The notes beneath the pieces were generated by a model. The model was not told the DNA's origin, did not search any database, and was given only the letters and a program-made list of their open reading frames with translations. From Paraburkholderia oxyphila NBRC 105797 (GTDB lineage: Bacteria > Pseudomonadota > Gammaproteobacteria > Burkholderiales > Burkholderiaceae), in assembly GCF_000685075.1 (NCBI RefSeq), contig NZ_BAYD01000035.1, positions 1 through 64,000 of the forward strand: 64,000 nucleotides of DNA. The letters run 5' to 3'. Position 1 is the stretch's first letter; every line of letters starts with the position of its first letter. Shown one piece after another: positions 9,459 through 17,507 of the stretch. A program made the translations under genes and the position numbers.

Positions 9459-10241
9459 TTACTTCAGGCTACCGGAGAGAAATTGCCGCAGCCGCTCGCT
9501 CTTCGGGTTCGCGAACACGTCGGCCGGCACGCCTTCCTCTTCCACGCGGCCCTGGTGCAGGAACATCACGTGGTTCGAAACGTTGCGCGCGAAACCCATT
9601 TCGTGCGTGACGACGACCATCGTGCGGCCTTCCTCGGCGAGCTTCTGCATCACCTTGAGCACTTCACCCACGAGCTCGGGGTCGAGCGCCGATGTCGGCT
9701 CGTCGAACAGCATCACGTCGGGGTTCATCGCGAGTGCGCGCGCAATCGCCACGCGCTGCTGCTGGCCGCCCGAGAGGTGCGAGGGATATTGCTTTTCCAC
9801 GCGCGGCGCGAGACCGACCTTCTCGAGATACGTGCGCGCGCGCTCCTCGGCTTCCTTGCGCGAGATGCCGAGCACGTGCACGGGCGCCTCGATCACGTTC
9901 TCGAGCACGTTCATGTGCGACCACAGGTTGAAGTGCTGGAACACCATCGCGAGCTTGGTGCGCACGCGCTGCAGCTGCTTCACGTCGGCCGCGTGCAGCG
10001 CGCCGGTGCGCTTGTCGGCGCGGGTCGCCACTTCCTCGCCGTCGACGACGATGCGGCCCGCGTTGGGCTGCTCGAGGAAGTTGATGCAACGCAGCATCGT
10101 GCTCTTGCCCGAGCCGGACGAGCCAATCACGCTGATCACGTCGCCGGCGTTCGCCTTGAGCGAGACGCCCTTCAGGACCTCATGGTCGCCGTACTTCTTG
10201 TGGAGCGAGTCGACGAAAAGTTTCTGCTTCTGGGAATTCAT
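9459..10241 (-). CDS. hisP: Basic amino-acid ABC transporter ATP-binding protein
   Basis: A 260-residue ATPase of the polar amino-acid (HisP/GlnQ) family that drives uptake of histidine, lysine, arginine or ornithine. Walker A is GSSGSGKST, the signature is LSGGQQQR, and Walker B is VMLFDEPTSALD. HisP-type features include the insert DGEEVATRADKRTG and the segment FNLWSHMNVLENV. The ATG at 10241 is chosen over the TTG one codon upstream. It is last in a four-gene minus-strand cluster with two permeases and a binding protein, 19 bp after the permease gene. Substrate assignment rests on similarity only. Confidence 0.92.
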   Translation of the reverse strand: MNSQKQKLFVDSLHKKYGDHEVLKGVSLKANAGDVISVIGSSGSGKSTMLRCINFLEQPNAGRIVVDGEEVATRADKRTGALHAADVKQLQRVRTKLAMVFQHFNLWSHMNVLENVIEAPVHVLGISRKEAEERARTYLEKVGLAPRVEKQYPSHLSGGQQQRVAIARALAMNPDVMLFDEPTSALDPELVGEVLKVMQKLAEEGRTMVVVTHEMGFARNVSNHVMFLHQGRVEEEGVPADVFANPKSERLRQFLSGSLK

Positions 10242-10260
10242 CAAATACCTCGGTGCGGAC

Positions 10261-10983
10261 TCACTTGCCCTGGGGCCGCAGATACGCGAGCCAGCGGCGC
10301 TCGGCCTGGCGGAACAGCCACACGAGCGTGAAAGAAATGATCAGGTACAGCAGGGCGGCGATGCCGAAGGCGCCGAACGACTGGTAGGTCGCCGAGTTCA
10401 CGTCGCGCGCGATCTTCAGGATGTCGGGCACGGTGGCCGTGAACGCCACGGTCGTCGCGTGCAGCATCAGGATGACTTCGTTGCTGTAGTAGGGGAGCGC
10501 CCGGCGCAGCGCCGAAGGCAGGATCACGCGGCGATACAGCGTGAAGGGCGACATGCCGTAGGCGCGCGCCGCTTCGATCTCGCCGTAGGGCGTCGCCTTG
10601 ATCGCGCCCGCGAAGATTTCGGTGGTGTACGCGCAGGTGTTGAGCGCAAACGCGAGCAGCGTGCAGTTCATGCCGCTTCTGAAGAACGCGCTCGTCAGCT
10701 CGTGGTTGCGGATGATGTCGAGGCTATAGAGGCCCGTGTAGCAGAGCAGCAACTGCACGTAGAGCGGCGTGCCGCGGAACACGTACGTATAGAGCCAGAC
10801 GAGTCGGGAGAGCCACTTGCGCTTCGAGACGCGCGCGACCGCGAGCGGCACCGAGAGGCAGAAGCCGATGCCGATCGAAATCACCAGCAGCCACGCCGTG
10901 ATGGCGACGCCGGTGAAGTGATAGCCGTCGCTATAGAGATAGTTGCGCCAGTATTGCTGGATCAGTTGGACGAAGTCTTGCAT
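10261..10983 (-). CDS. hisM: Basic amino-acid ABC transporter permease (HisM-like)
   Basis: A 240-residue inner-membrane permease with about five membrane spans. The EAA loop for ATPase contact reads EAARAYGMSPFTLYRRVILP. The start MQDFVQLIQQYWRNYLYSDGY fits the HisM pattern, and the longer frame to 11025 would overlap the upstream permease gene. It pairs with the gene at 11003-11692 to form the channel. The spacing of 19 bp to each neighbour indicates one transcript. Confidence 0.9.
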   Translation of the reverse strand: MQDFVQLIQQYWRNYLYSDGYHFTGVAITAWLLVISIGIGFCLSVPLAVARVSKRKWLSRLVWLYTYVFRGTPLYVQLLLCYTGLYSLDIIRNHELTSAFFRSGMNCTLLAFALNTCAYTTEIFAGAIKATPYGEIEAARAYGMSPFTLYRRVILPSALRRALPYYSNEVILMLHATTVAFTATVPDILKIARDVNSATYQSFGAFGIAALLYLIISFTLVWLFRQAERRWLAYLRPQGK

Positions 10984-11002
10984 GGTCTTGGCCTCGCGCG
11001 TT

Positions 11003-11692
11003 TCAGAGATCCGCCTTGCGCACACCGGTGGAGTAGCGCTTGTCGAGATACATCAGCACGAAGTTCGAGACCGTGGTGATGACGAGATAGATCGCACCCG
11101 CGAGCAGGGTGAAGAAGAAAAAGCGCAAGGTGCCCTTGCCGGCGTCCTGGCTTGCCTTAACGACGTCGGCGAGGCCGATGATCGAGACGAGCGCCGTGGA
11201 CTTCACGAGCACCTGCCAGTTGTTGCCGATGCCGGGCAGGGCGAAGCGCATCATCTGCGGGAACATGATGCGCGTGAACACCTGCCAGTTGGTCATGCCG
11301 TAGGCGTGGCCCGCTTCGAGCTGGCCGCGCGGCACCGCGAGAAAGGCGCCGCGGAAGGTCTCGGTGAAATACGCGCCGTAAATGAAGCCCAGCACGATCA
11401 CGCCCGCAAGGAACGGGTCGATGTCGATCTGATCCCAGCCGAGGTAATCGGTCAGCATGTTCAGCCAGATCTGCAGGCTGTAGAACAGCAGCAGCATCAG
11501 CACGAGATCGGGCACGCCGCGAATGAGCGTGGTGTAGGCCGTGCCCGCGCCATAGACGACGCGGTTTTTCGAGAGCTTCGCTCCCGCGCCGATGAGGCCG
11601 AGCACGAACGAGAGCACGAGCGAGAGGACCGAGAGCTTGACGGTCTGCCAGGTGCCGGCGAGGATCAGCGGGCCGTAGCCTTGAAGAAACAT
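11003..11692 (-). CDS. hisQ: Basic amino-acid ABC transporter permease (HisQ-like)
   Basis: A 229-residue inner-membrane permease beginning MFLQGYGPLILAGTWQTVKL, typical of HisQ/ArtQ proteins. The EAA motif reads EAGHAYGMTNWQVFTRIMFP. The start at 11692 is the usual family start; the extension to 11719 has no support. It lies 160 bp downstream of the binding-protein gene, a gap wide enough for an attenuating hairpin, as is common between a highly expressed binding protein and its permeases. Together with its partner it forms the heterodimeric pore. Confidence 0.9.
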   Translation of the reverse strand: MFLQGYGPLILAGTWQTVKLSVLSLVLSFVLGLIGAGAKLSKNRVVYGAGTAYTTLIRGVPDLVLMLLLFYSLQIWLNMLTDYLGWDQIDIDPFLAGVIVLGFIYGAYFTETFRGAFLAVPRGQLEAGHAYGMTNWQVFTRIMFPQMMRFALPGIGNNWQVLVKSTALVSIIGLADVVKASQDAGKGTLRFFFFTLLAGAIYLVITTVSNFVLMYLDKRYSTGVRKADL

Positions 11693-11852
11693 AGGTGAGT
11701 CCTCGACGGGGCGTCTCAACGCTGGAAAACGCCCCGAGAAAGGCGCGGCAGAGACTGCCGCGGTTCAAGTCCGTTCATGCGCGGCCGGGATGGCTGGCCG
11801 CGTGCTTCGCGACGGCGGCGCCCGTGGGCGCCGTGTGTCTCCGTCTCTTTCT

Positions 11853-12629
11853 TTACTTGCCTTTATAGATATCGAAGTCGAAATACTGCTTCGCGATCCG
11901 GTCGAACGTGCCGTCCTTGTGGATGGCGGCCAGCGCGGTATTGAACTGCGCCTTCAGGTCGGTGTCGTCCTTGCGCAGGCCGATCGCGGTGCCGTCGCCG
12001 ATCGTCGCCGGGTCCTCGACCGCCGGCCCTGCCCACGCGAAGCCCTTGCCGCGCGCCGTCTTCAGGAAGCCCACGTCGGCCTGGACCTCGTCCTGCAGCG
12101 TCGCGTCGAGGCGTCCCGACATCAGATCCTGATACACCTGATCCTGATTCTGGTAGGACACGACGTTCACGCCCTTGCCGGCCCAGTGAGCCTTCGCGTA
12201 GGCCTCCTGGGTCGAGCCCTGCTCGACGCCCACGTTCTTGCCCTTGAGCGAGGCCACCGTGGGCAGGAGCGGCGAGCCGGCCTTCGCGAGCATGCGCGCG
12301 GGCGCGTCGAACATCTTCTCGGAGTAGTCGATCTGCGTGCGGCGCTGGTCGGTGATGGACAGCGACGAGACGATCGCGTCGAACTTGCGGGCCTTGAGCG
12401 CGGGAATGATGCCGTCGAGGTCGCTCTCGACCCAGACGCACTTCACGTTCATGCGCGCGCAGAGCGCTTTGGTCAGGTCGACGTCGAAGCCGACGATCTG
12501 GCCGCTGGCATTCTTGGACTCGAACGGCGGATAGCTCGCATCGACGCCGATGCGCACGGTTTTCCATTCCTTGGCCGCGGCGCTGCCCGCCAGAAGGGCG
12601 AGCGCGACGCACACTGCAAACTTCTTCAT
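11853..12629 (-). CDS. hisJ: Periplasmic basic amino-acid binding protein
   Basis: A 258-residue periplasmic solute receptor of the family-3 (LAO/HisJ) type. The signal peptide MKKFAVCVALALLAGSAAA is followed by KEWKTVRIGVDASYPPFES, the hallmark opening of the mature protein. The ligand-binding region GFDVDLTKALCARMNVKC is also typical, including the Cys residues near 60 and 67 of the precursor. Two adjacent ATG codons (12632 and 12629) are possible; the second gives better spacing from AGGAG. It is first in the operon and presumably the most strongly expressed gene. Lysine, arginine, ornithine or histidine are the likely ligands. Confidence 0.92.
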   Translation of the reverse strand: MKKFAVCVALALLAGSAAAKEWKTVRIGVDASYPPFESKNASGQIVGFDVDLTKALCARMNVKCVWVESDLDGIIPALKARKFDAIVSSLSITDQRRTQIDYSEKMFDAPARMLAKAGSPLLPTVASLKGKNVGVEQGSTQEAYAKAHWAGKGVNVVSYQNQDQVYQDLMSGRLDATLQDEVQADVGFLKTARGKGFAWAGPAVEDPATIGDGTAIGLRKDDTDLKAQFNTALAAIHKDGTFDRIAKQYFDFDIYKGK

Positions 12630-13337
12630 CATTCTCCTGTGGACCGGAGTTCGCGCTTTGGCTGTCGGCCGGAGTGGGTGCTTTAGCACTTGCTCCGGCC
12701 CTATGCAGAGCGCGTGACTCAGGTCCCATGCAAATCTGATACGGGCGCGGCGCCGTATGGGTGCCGCGCAGCAAGGTGCCGGGTCGGCGCCGTTCGACGT
12801 CTGCCGGGCGTCTGCCTGAGATTTTCCCCAAGGCCCGCCCGAGGGCCACTAGAGGACGGGACAGCGGTCCCCGCTCGCGCGGGCTGGCTCGTGACCGGGC
12901 GCCGCTATTTTAGGCGATCAAAAATGCGGGTCGGACGCGTACAGCGTTTGGCGCCTGCGCTTACCGGGCGTTGGTGCGCTGGGGCAAACCGCCGGGCTAA
13001 CCAGGCTGGCCGTGCCAAACAGGCCGTACCCAACTGACCATACCCAACTGGCCGTACCTAACCGGCCGTGCACGAAAAGCGCGGTATTTTACCCGAAGCG
13101 GATGGTGGCGCGGTCGCCTGCATTCCGGCATGTGGCTTCGGTCTGACAGACGCTGGAGAAAGAGCGTGACGGCGAGCGTCGCTGAGCCTACTCCGGCCCG
13201 CCTTCGGCGCATCGCTCAGGGCCTGCTGGCGAACCATTGATGTCGCTGGAGAAACGCTGCGGTGCGCCGCTGCCGATTGTGCCGCGGGCCGCTCGCCCCC
13301 ATTTGGCGGTATCGACATGATTGACCGGAGAATGCCC
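12630..13337. other. Non-coding region between hisJ and pirin genes
   Basis: This divergent intergenic region holds both promoters. No convincing reading frame was seen. Its notable content is the five-unit 14-bp tandem repeat at 13006-13075. No riboswitch-like structure was recognised. Confidence 0.5.
13006..13075. repeat. 14-bp tandem repeat, five units
   Basis: Five consecutive 14-bp units follow the consensus CTGGCCGTACCMAA: 13006-13019, 13020-13033, 13034-13047, 13048-13061 and 13062-13075 (last unit most diverged). The same unit occurs in three copies at 62055-62096. It is intergenic and not part of any coding frame. Confidence 0.8.
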
Positions 13338-14036
13338 ATGCTTACGATCCGACGCGCCGACGAACGCGGCCACGCCAACCACGGCTGGCTCGACAGCTGG
13401 CACAGCTTCTCGTTCGCCGACTATTTCGACGAAGCGCACGTGCACTACGGGGCGCTCAGGGTGCTCAACGACGACCGCATCGCAGGCGGAGGCGGCTTCG
13501 GCGCGCACGGCCATCGCGACATGGAGATCGTGACCTACGTGCTCTCGGGCGCGCTCGCGCATCGCGACAGCATGGGCAACGGCTCGACCATCCGCCCCGG
13601 CGATGTGCAGCGCATGAGCGCGGGCACGGGCGTCATGCACAGCGAGTTCAACGCCTCGAAGGACGAGGAGGCGCATCTGCTGCAGATCTGGCTGCTGCCC
13701 AGCGCGCGTGGCGGGGCGCCGGGCTACGAGGAGCAGCGTTTCGACGATGCCGGCAAGCGCGGGCGCCTGCGCCTGATCGCCTCGCCCGACGGACGCGACG
13801 GTTCGGTGACGGTGCAGTCCGACGCGTCGATCCACGCCGCGCTGATCGACGGTGGCGAGCGCGCCGAGTACGCGCTGCCGCCGGGACGGCGCGCTTACGT
13901 GCACGTGGCGCGCGGTGCGCTGGAGGTCAACGGCGAGCGCCTGGCAGCCGGGGACGCCGCGATGATCGAGGCCGAAACGGCGGTGACGCTCGCGAACGGC
14001 GACGCCGCCGAGGTGCTGCTTTTCGACGTGGCGTGA
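13338..14036 (+). CDS. Pirin-family cupin protein (YhhW-like)
   Basis: A 232-residue bicupin of the pirin family. Some members cleave quercetin with a metal cofactor; others act as redox sensors. The N-terminal HGWLDSWHSFSFADYFD and the metal-binding GFGAHGHRDMEIVTYV with HSEFNAS are present, so the first cupin keeps its His ligands. The ATG at 13338 is preferred since GGAG lies eight bases upstream; the alternatives at 13317 and 13332 have no or poor sites. It is a single gene, convergent with the Spy-like gene and separated from it by a strong hairpin. The physiological substrate is unknown. Confidence 0.92.
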   Translation: MLTIRRADERGHANHGWLDSWHSFSFADYFDEAHVHYGALRVLNDDRIAGGGGFGAHGHRDMEIVTYVLSGALAHRDSMGNGSTIRPGDVQRMSAGTGVMHSEFNASKDEEAHLLQIWLLPSARGGAPGYEEQRFDDAGKRGRLRLIASPDGRDGSVTVQSDASIHAALIDGGERAEYALPPGRRAYVHVARGALEVNGERLAAGDAAMIEAETAVTLANGDAAEVLLFDVA

Positions 14037-14093
14037 GGGCGGGCCCGAGGACGGCTTGAGGTCGGGTTCAGACGCGGCGCTAGCCCGGGCCGA

Positions 14094-14137
14094 AATGAAT
14101 AACGCCGCGGGACGCAAGTCCCGCGGCGTTATTCATT
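14094..14137. terminator. Bidirectional terminator, 20-bp perfect stem with GCAA loop
   Basis: Arms 14094-14113 and 14118-14137 are perfect complements enclosing a GCAA tetraloop. The outer part is AT-rich (AATGAATAA/TTATTCATT), so RNA from either strand ends in a U-rich arm. It lies between two convergent genes. Confidence 0.8.
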
Positions 14138-14186
14138 GAGCCGACAAGCCGGGCGCTGCGCTGCCCGGCCGTGCCGCACGAGGCGC

Positions 14187-14735
14187 TTACTGCGCCGCCG
14201 GGGCCGAGGCCGCGCCCTTTTGATGCTGCTTCCAGTGCTCGCGCATCTTCTCGTGGCGCTGCTCCATCTTGGCGAAGCGCTCCTTGAGCGCCGTGCTCAC
14301 GGTGGTCTTCTGTTGATCGTTCAGCCCGTTGTAGAAGCTGAGCCAGGCCTGCGCCGTCTGCTCGCGCAGTTGCGCGTCCTGCTGCTCGATCTGCTGATGC
14401 GTGGTGTGCATCGCGTTCAGGTCGAGGATCGGCTGGTTCTTCATCGAATCGAACTGCTGCTTGAGCTGCTCGTGGTTCTTGCGCATGGCCTCGTGATTCT
14501 GCTTCATGGTGTCGAGCGCGGCTTGCCATTGCTTTTCCTGGGCGGCGTTCAGGTTCAGCTTGTCGTGCAGCTTCTTGAACCCCATCATGAAGTCGCCGTG
14601 CATGCCGTGGCCGTGATGCATCATGGCCGGACCGCCTTGGGGCGGCGGCGTTTGCGCGTTGGCGGCGGTGGCGCCCAGGGTGAGGGCGAGCGAGGTCGCG
14701 GCGATGGCGAGAAGGCGCGAAGTGGTCTTATACAT
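14187..14735 (-). CDS. Spy/CpxP-like periplasmic chaperone (LTXXQ type)
   Basis: A 182-residue secreted protein. The signal peptide MYKTTSRLLAIAATSLALTL ends at ATAANAQ. The mature part is helical, rich in Gln, Lys and Met/His, with the two LTXXQ-like stretches LNLNAAQEKQW and LNDQQKTTV. The His/Met-rich MMHHGHGMHGDFMMG may bind metal. CpxP/Spy proteins buffer misfolded envelope proteins. The ATG at 14735 has AGGAG upstream; the longer frame to 14945 is not supported. It is divergent from an OmpR/EnvZ-type pair 230 bp away, suggesting it could be a target of that system, as spy and cpxP are of Cpx/Bae in enterics. Confidence 0.88.
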   Translation of the reverse strand: MYKTTSRLLAIAATSLALTLGATAANAQTPPPQGGPAMMHHGHGMHGDFMMGFKKLHDKLNLNAAQEKQWQAALDTMKQNHEAMRKNHEQLKQQFDSMKNQPILDLNAMHTTHQQIEQQDAQLREQTAQAWLSFYNGLNDQQKTTVSTALKERFAKMEQRHEKMREHWKQHQKGAASAPAAQ

Positions 14736-14965
14736 GGTGATGCTCCTGACAGATCCTTGAAGGTGTCCGGTCTGGCACGGCGCCACTTGAAGGTGAGGGC
14801 GTTCGCAACCGGTGTCCCTAGCGTATCGAGCGGACGGGCGCCGCGTGTTACGACCCCGCCCGCGGTCGTTACACGACATTACACGCGCCTTTCGCGGTAA
14901 CACCCGGTAACCCAAAGCGTGCCCGTGTAAGCAATCGGCTTTCACGCGCGCGTTACACTTCGTTC

Positions 14966-15697
14966 ATGGCTACTCAAATTCTGGTCGTCGACGACGACGT
15001 CGAACTGCGCGACCTGCTGCGCGACTATCTGGCGAGGCAGGGCATGGAAGTGTCGGTGCTGCACGATGCGGGCTCGCTCGAGCGGCGGCTCGAGCGCGAG
15101 CGCCCCGACCTGATCGTGCTCGATCTCATGATGCCCGGCGTGGACGGGCTCACCGCACTGCGCAAGCTGCGGGCGTCGGGCGACGATATTCCCGTCATCA
15201 TGCTGACCGCCCGCGCGGACGACGTGGACCGCATCGTCGGCCTCGAGCTCGGCGCCGACGACTATCTCGGCAAGCCCTTCAACCCGCGCGAACTGCTCGC
15301 GCGCGTGCAGGCAGTGCTGCGCCGGCGCCGCACGGTGCCCTCGGCCGCCGCGCCCGAGCAGCGCGAACCGTTCTCGTTCGGCCGCTTCATGCTCGACTTC
15401 CAGTCGCGCACGCTGCAGCAGGAAGGCAAGCCCATCATGCTCTCGGGCAGCGAATTCGCGCTCCTGAAGATCTTCGTCAATCACCCCATGCGCACGCTCA
15501 CGCGCGAGCGCCTGCTCGAACTGCTGCACGGCCCGGAGTACGACGGCACCGACCGCGGCATCGACGTGCAGGTGTGGCGCCTGCGCCGCATTCTCGAGAC
15601 CGACCCGTCCACGCCGCGCTTCATCCAGACCGTGCGCGGCCGCGGCTATGTCTTCGTGCCGGACGGCGAACAGAACAGTCATGCGCCGGCCGTTTGA
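14966..15697 (+). CDS. ompR: OmpR-family response regulator
   Basis: A 243-residue DNA-binding regulator. The receiver domain (1-120) has the acidic pair DDD near 9-11, the phospho-acceptor Asp53 in LIVLDLMMPG, the Thr in MLTARAD and the Lys in LGKPF. The C-terminal winged helix ends in TVRGRGYVFVPDG. The sensor kinase gene overlaps its 3' end by 17 bp, so the two are translationally coupled. The signal is probably envelope or osmotic, by analogy with OmpR/EnvZ. The divergent Spy-like gene and the porin at 7717-8871 are plausible targets, but no binding site was identified. Confidence 0.93.
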   Translation: MATQILVVDDDVELRDLLRDYLARQGMEVSVLHDAGSLERRLERERPDLIVLDLMMPGVDGLTALRKLRASGDDIPVIMLTARADDVDRIVGLELGADDYLGKPFNPRELLARVQAVLRRRRTVPSAAAPEQREPFSFGRFMLDFQSRTLQQEGKPIMLSGSEFALLKIFVNHPMRTLTRERLLELLHGPEYDGTDRGIDVQVWRLRRILETDPSTPRFIQTVRGRGYVFVPDGEQNSHAPAV

Positions 15698-16997
15698 TTC
15701 GCTGTTCGGGCGGCTCGCGCTGCTCTTCATCGGCGTTCTGCTGATCTCTCACGTCGCGTGGTTCGCGCTGATGCGTCTCGAGCGCGACCAGATGCAGTCG
15801 CGCTACGCGGTGGAGGAGGCGGTGTTCCTCGTCGACGCCGTGCGCCAGCACGTGCAGCGCGAGCCCGACCAGCCGCTGCCCTCGCGCGTGCAGCTGGTCG
15901 ACCCGGCGAGCCGCGAGGTGCCACCGGACAATGCAGATTTGCCCGGCGGCTTGCGCCGCTTCATCGACGACATTCGCGACCGCATGCCGCCCGGCACCGA
16001 CGTGCGCGTCGGGCAGCCGGGGCATCCGCCCACGCTTTGGGTGCGCGGTCCGCAAGATGCGCGCTGGATCGTCGTGCCGGCGATGCCGCTGCGCCCGATG
16101 CGGCCCATCGACCGCGCGGTGCCATGGTTCGTCATCATCTTTTCGGCGGCCGTGTTCGCGGCACTGATGGCCGCGTGGATGCTGCAGCAGCCGCTGCGCG
16201 CGCTCGCCCAGGCGGTGGCGCGCTTCGGGCGCGGCCAGCCGGTGCCGCCCGTGCGCGAGCGCGGCCCGCGCGAGATGCGCCAGCTCACGCGCGGCTTCAA
16301 TCAGATGGTGACGGAAGTCGAGCGCACCGAGAAAGACCGGGCGGTGATGCTCGCGGGCGTCGCGCACGACCTGAAGACGCCGCTCGCGCGTTTGCGTCTG
16401 CGTGCCGAAATGATGGACGAGCAGAAGGTGCGCGACGGCGTGGTGCGCGACGTCGACTCGATGACGCATATCGTCGACCAGTTTCTGGTGTTCGCGCATG
16501 ACGGCGCCGACCGCAGCGAGCCCGTCGAAGTGGACGACCAGTGCGAGCGCATCGCGCGCAACTACCGCACGGTGGGTGGCGAGACGCTCGTGATCGAGCG
16601 TCGCCTGAAAGCCGGCGCGGACTTCCGCCTGCCCGCGGCCACGCTCGAGCGGGTGGTGTCGAACCTGCTCGACAACGCGCAGGCCTACGGCGCGCCGCCC
16701 GTGGTGATCGAGACCTCGCGCGACGGGGACGCGTTCACGCTGACCCTGCGCGACCACGGCAAGGGCATTGCCGACCAGGACCTCACGCAGGCGAGCCGCC
16801 CGTTCGTGCGGCTCGATCCGGCGCGCGGCGGCAATGGCCATAGCGGCCTGGGACTGGCGATCGTCGAGCGGCTCGTGCGTCGGGCGGGCGGCGAAATCGC
16901 CATCGGCAATGGTTCGAGCGGCGGCCTCGAAGTGCGCATGACGTTCCCGGTCGAGGTGGTCGAGCGCACGGTCGCCGAGGCGGCGCAGATCTGGTGA
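15681..16997 (+). CDS. envZ: EnvZ-like sensor histidine kinase
   Basis: A 438-residue inner-membrane kinase. The first membrane segment is near residues 9-31 and the second near 150-175, enclosing a periplasmic sensor of about 115 residues with DRMPPGTDVRVG. HAMP follows, then the H-box AGVAHDLKTPLARLRLRAEM with the phospho-accepting His. The ATPase domain has the N-box LLDNAQAYG, the G1 box DHGKGI and the G2 box GHSGLGLAIV. The ATG at 15681 starts MRRPFDSLFGRL within the regulator's last codons. It phosphorylates the regulator encoded just upstream. The stimulus is unknown. Confidence 0.93.
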   Translation: MRRPFDSLFGRLALLFIGVLLISHVAWFALMRLERDQMQSRYAVEEAVFLVDAVRQHVQREPDQPLPSRVQLVDPASREVPPDNADLPGGLRRFIDDIRDRMPPGTDVRVGQPGHPPTLWVRGPQDARWIVVPAMPLRPMRPIDRAVPWFVIIFSAAVFAALMAAWMLQQPLRALAQAVARFGRGQPVPPVRERGPREMRQLTRGFNQMVTEVERTEKDRAVMLAGVAHDLKTPLARLRLRAEMMDEQKVRDGVVRDVDSMTHIVDQFLVFAHDGADRSEPVEVDDQCERIARNYRTVGGETLVIERRLKAGADFRLPAATLERVVSNLLDNAQAYGAPPVVIETSRDGDAFTLTLRDHGKGIADQDLTQASRPFVRLDPARGGNGHSGLGLAIVERLVRRAGGEIAIGNGSSGGLEVRMTFPVEVVERTVAEAAQIW

Positions 16998-17036
16998 GCG
17001 CCGGCGTGCGGCGCAGGTGGGCTGAAGCCTGGTGGC

Positions 17037-17072
17037 AGGGCCTGTTATCGGCGTGAACAGGCCTCAGGCTGA
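17037..17072. repeat. Hairpin element, copy 2 of 2
   Basis: The core GGCCTGTT...AACAGGCC (17039-17046 and 17056-17063) matches the element at 3041-3076 with only a few differences. It abuts the stop codon of the minus-strand gene at 17064-17330, so as RNA it would form a hairpin right at that stop. Confidence 0.6.
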
Positions 17073-17330
17073 GAACAGCGTATCGAGTGCGGCGGCGGCC
17101 TCGCTGTCGACGGTGTTGTAGACGACACTGTCGGCCTCGAAGATGTAGTGCGTCGTGTACTTGCCGAGGCGGGCAAGAATCTCTTCCTGAACCAGCTCCG
17201 GTGCGGCTTCGAGCTTCAGGTACCACGCGGTCGATGACAGGCGCGTCTGGAACGCCCCGTATTCGACCATCAGCTGGTCGAACGCGAGAGCATCCTGATC
17301 GCGGCAGACGATGACCAGATTTCCCTTCAT
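17064..17330 (-). CDS. Small conserved protein, possible ferredoxin-like fold
   Basis: An 88-residue protein of unknown function starting MKGNLVIVCRDQDALAFDQL, behind a strong AGGAGG site. The order strand (LVIVCRD), helix, strand (TAWYLKLE), helix, strand (HYIFEADS) resembles the small alpha/beta ferredoxin-like fold of SinR/VapD/Cas2-type proteins, in which a WYL-like strand is also seen. That is a fold-level inference only. There are no CRISPR repeats or toxin genes nearby, and no catalytic residue could be assigned. It is monocistronic, with a repeated hairpin at its stop codon. Confidence 0.7.
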   Translation of the reverse strand: MKGNLVIVCRDQDALAFDQLMVEYGAFQTRLSSTAWYLKLEAAPELVQEEILARLGKYTTHYIFEADSVVYNTVDSEAAAALDTLFSA

Positions 17331-17507
17331 GCATGCCTCCTATGTGCTGAGCGACTGGCTACGGCGATGCGCGCGGCATGACGCCACGCGCTCCGTTCGT
17401 TCGATGATACCGCGTCAGAGGCGAAAGCCCGGGACGAGTCCTGCAATTAAGTAAGTATTCGCTTGCGCAAATTGAGCGGCGATTGCCGCGCGCGCCTGCC
17501 TGATGGA

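Noticed and set aside
17064..17330. A genuine Cas2 gene
   Set aside because: There is no CRISPR array, Cas1 or other cas gene, and the sequence resemblance is only at fold level.
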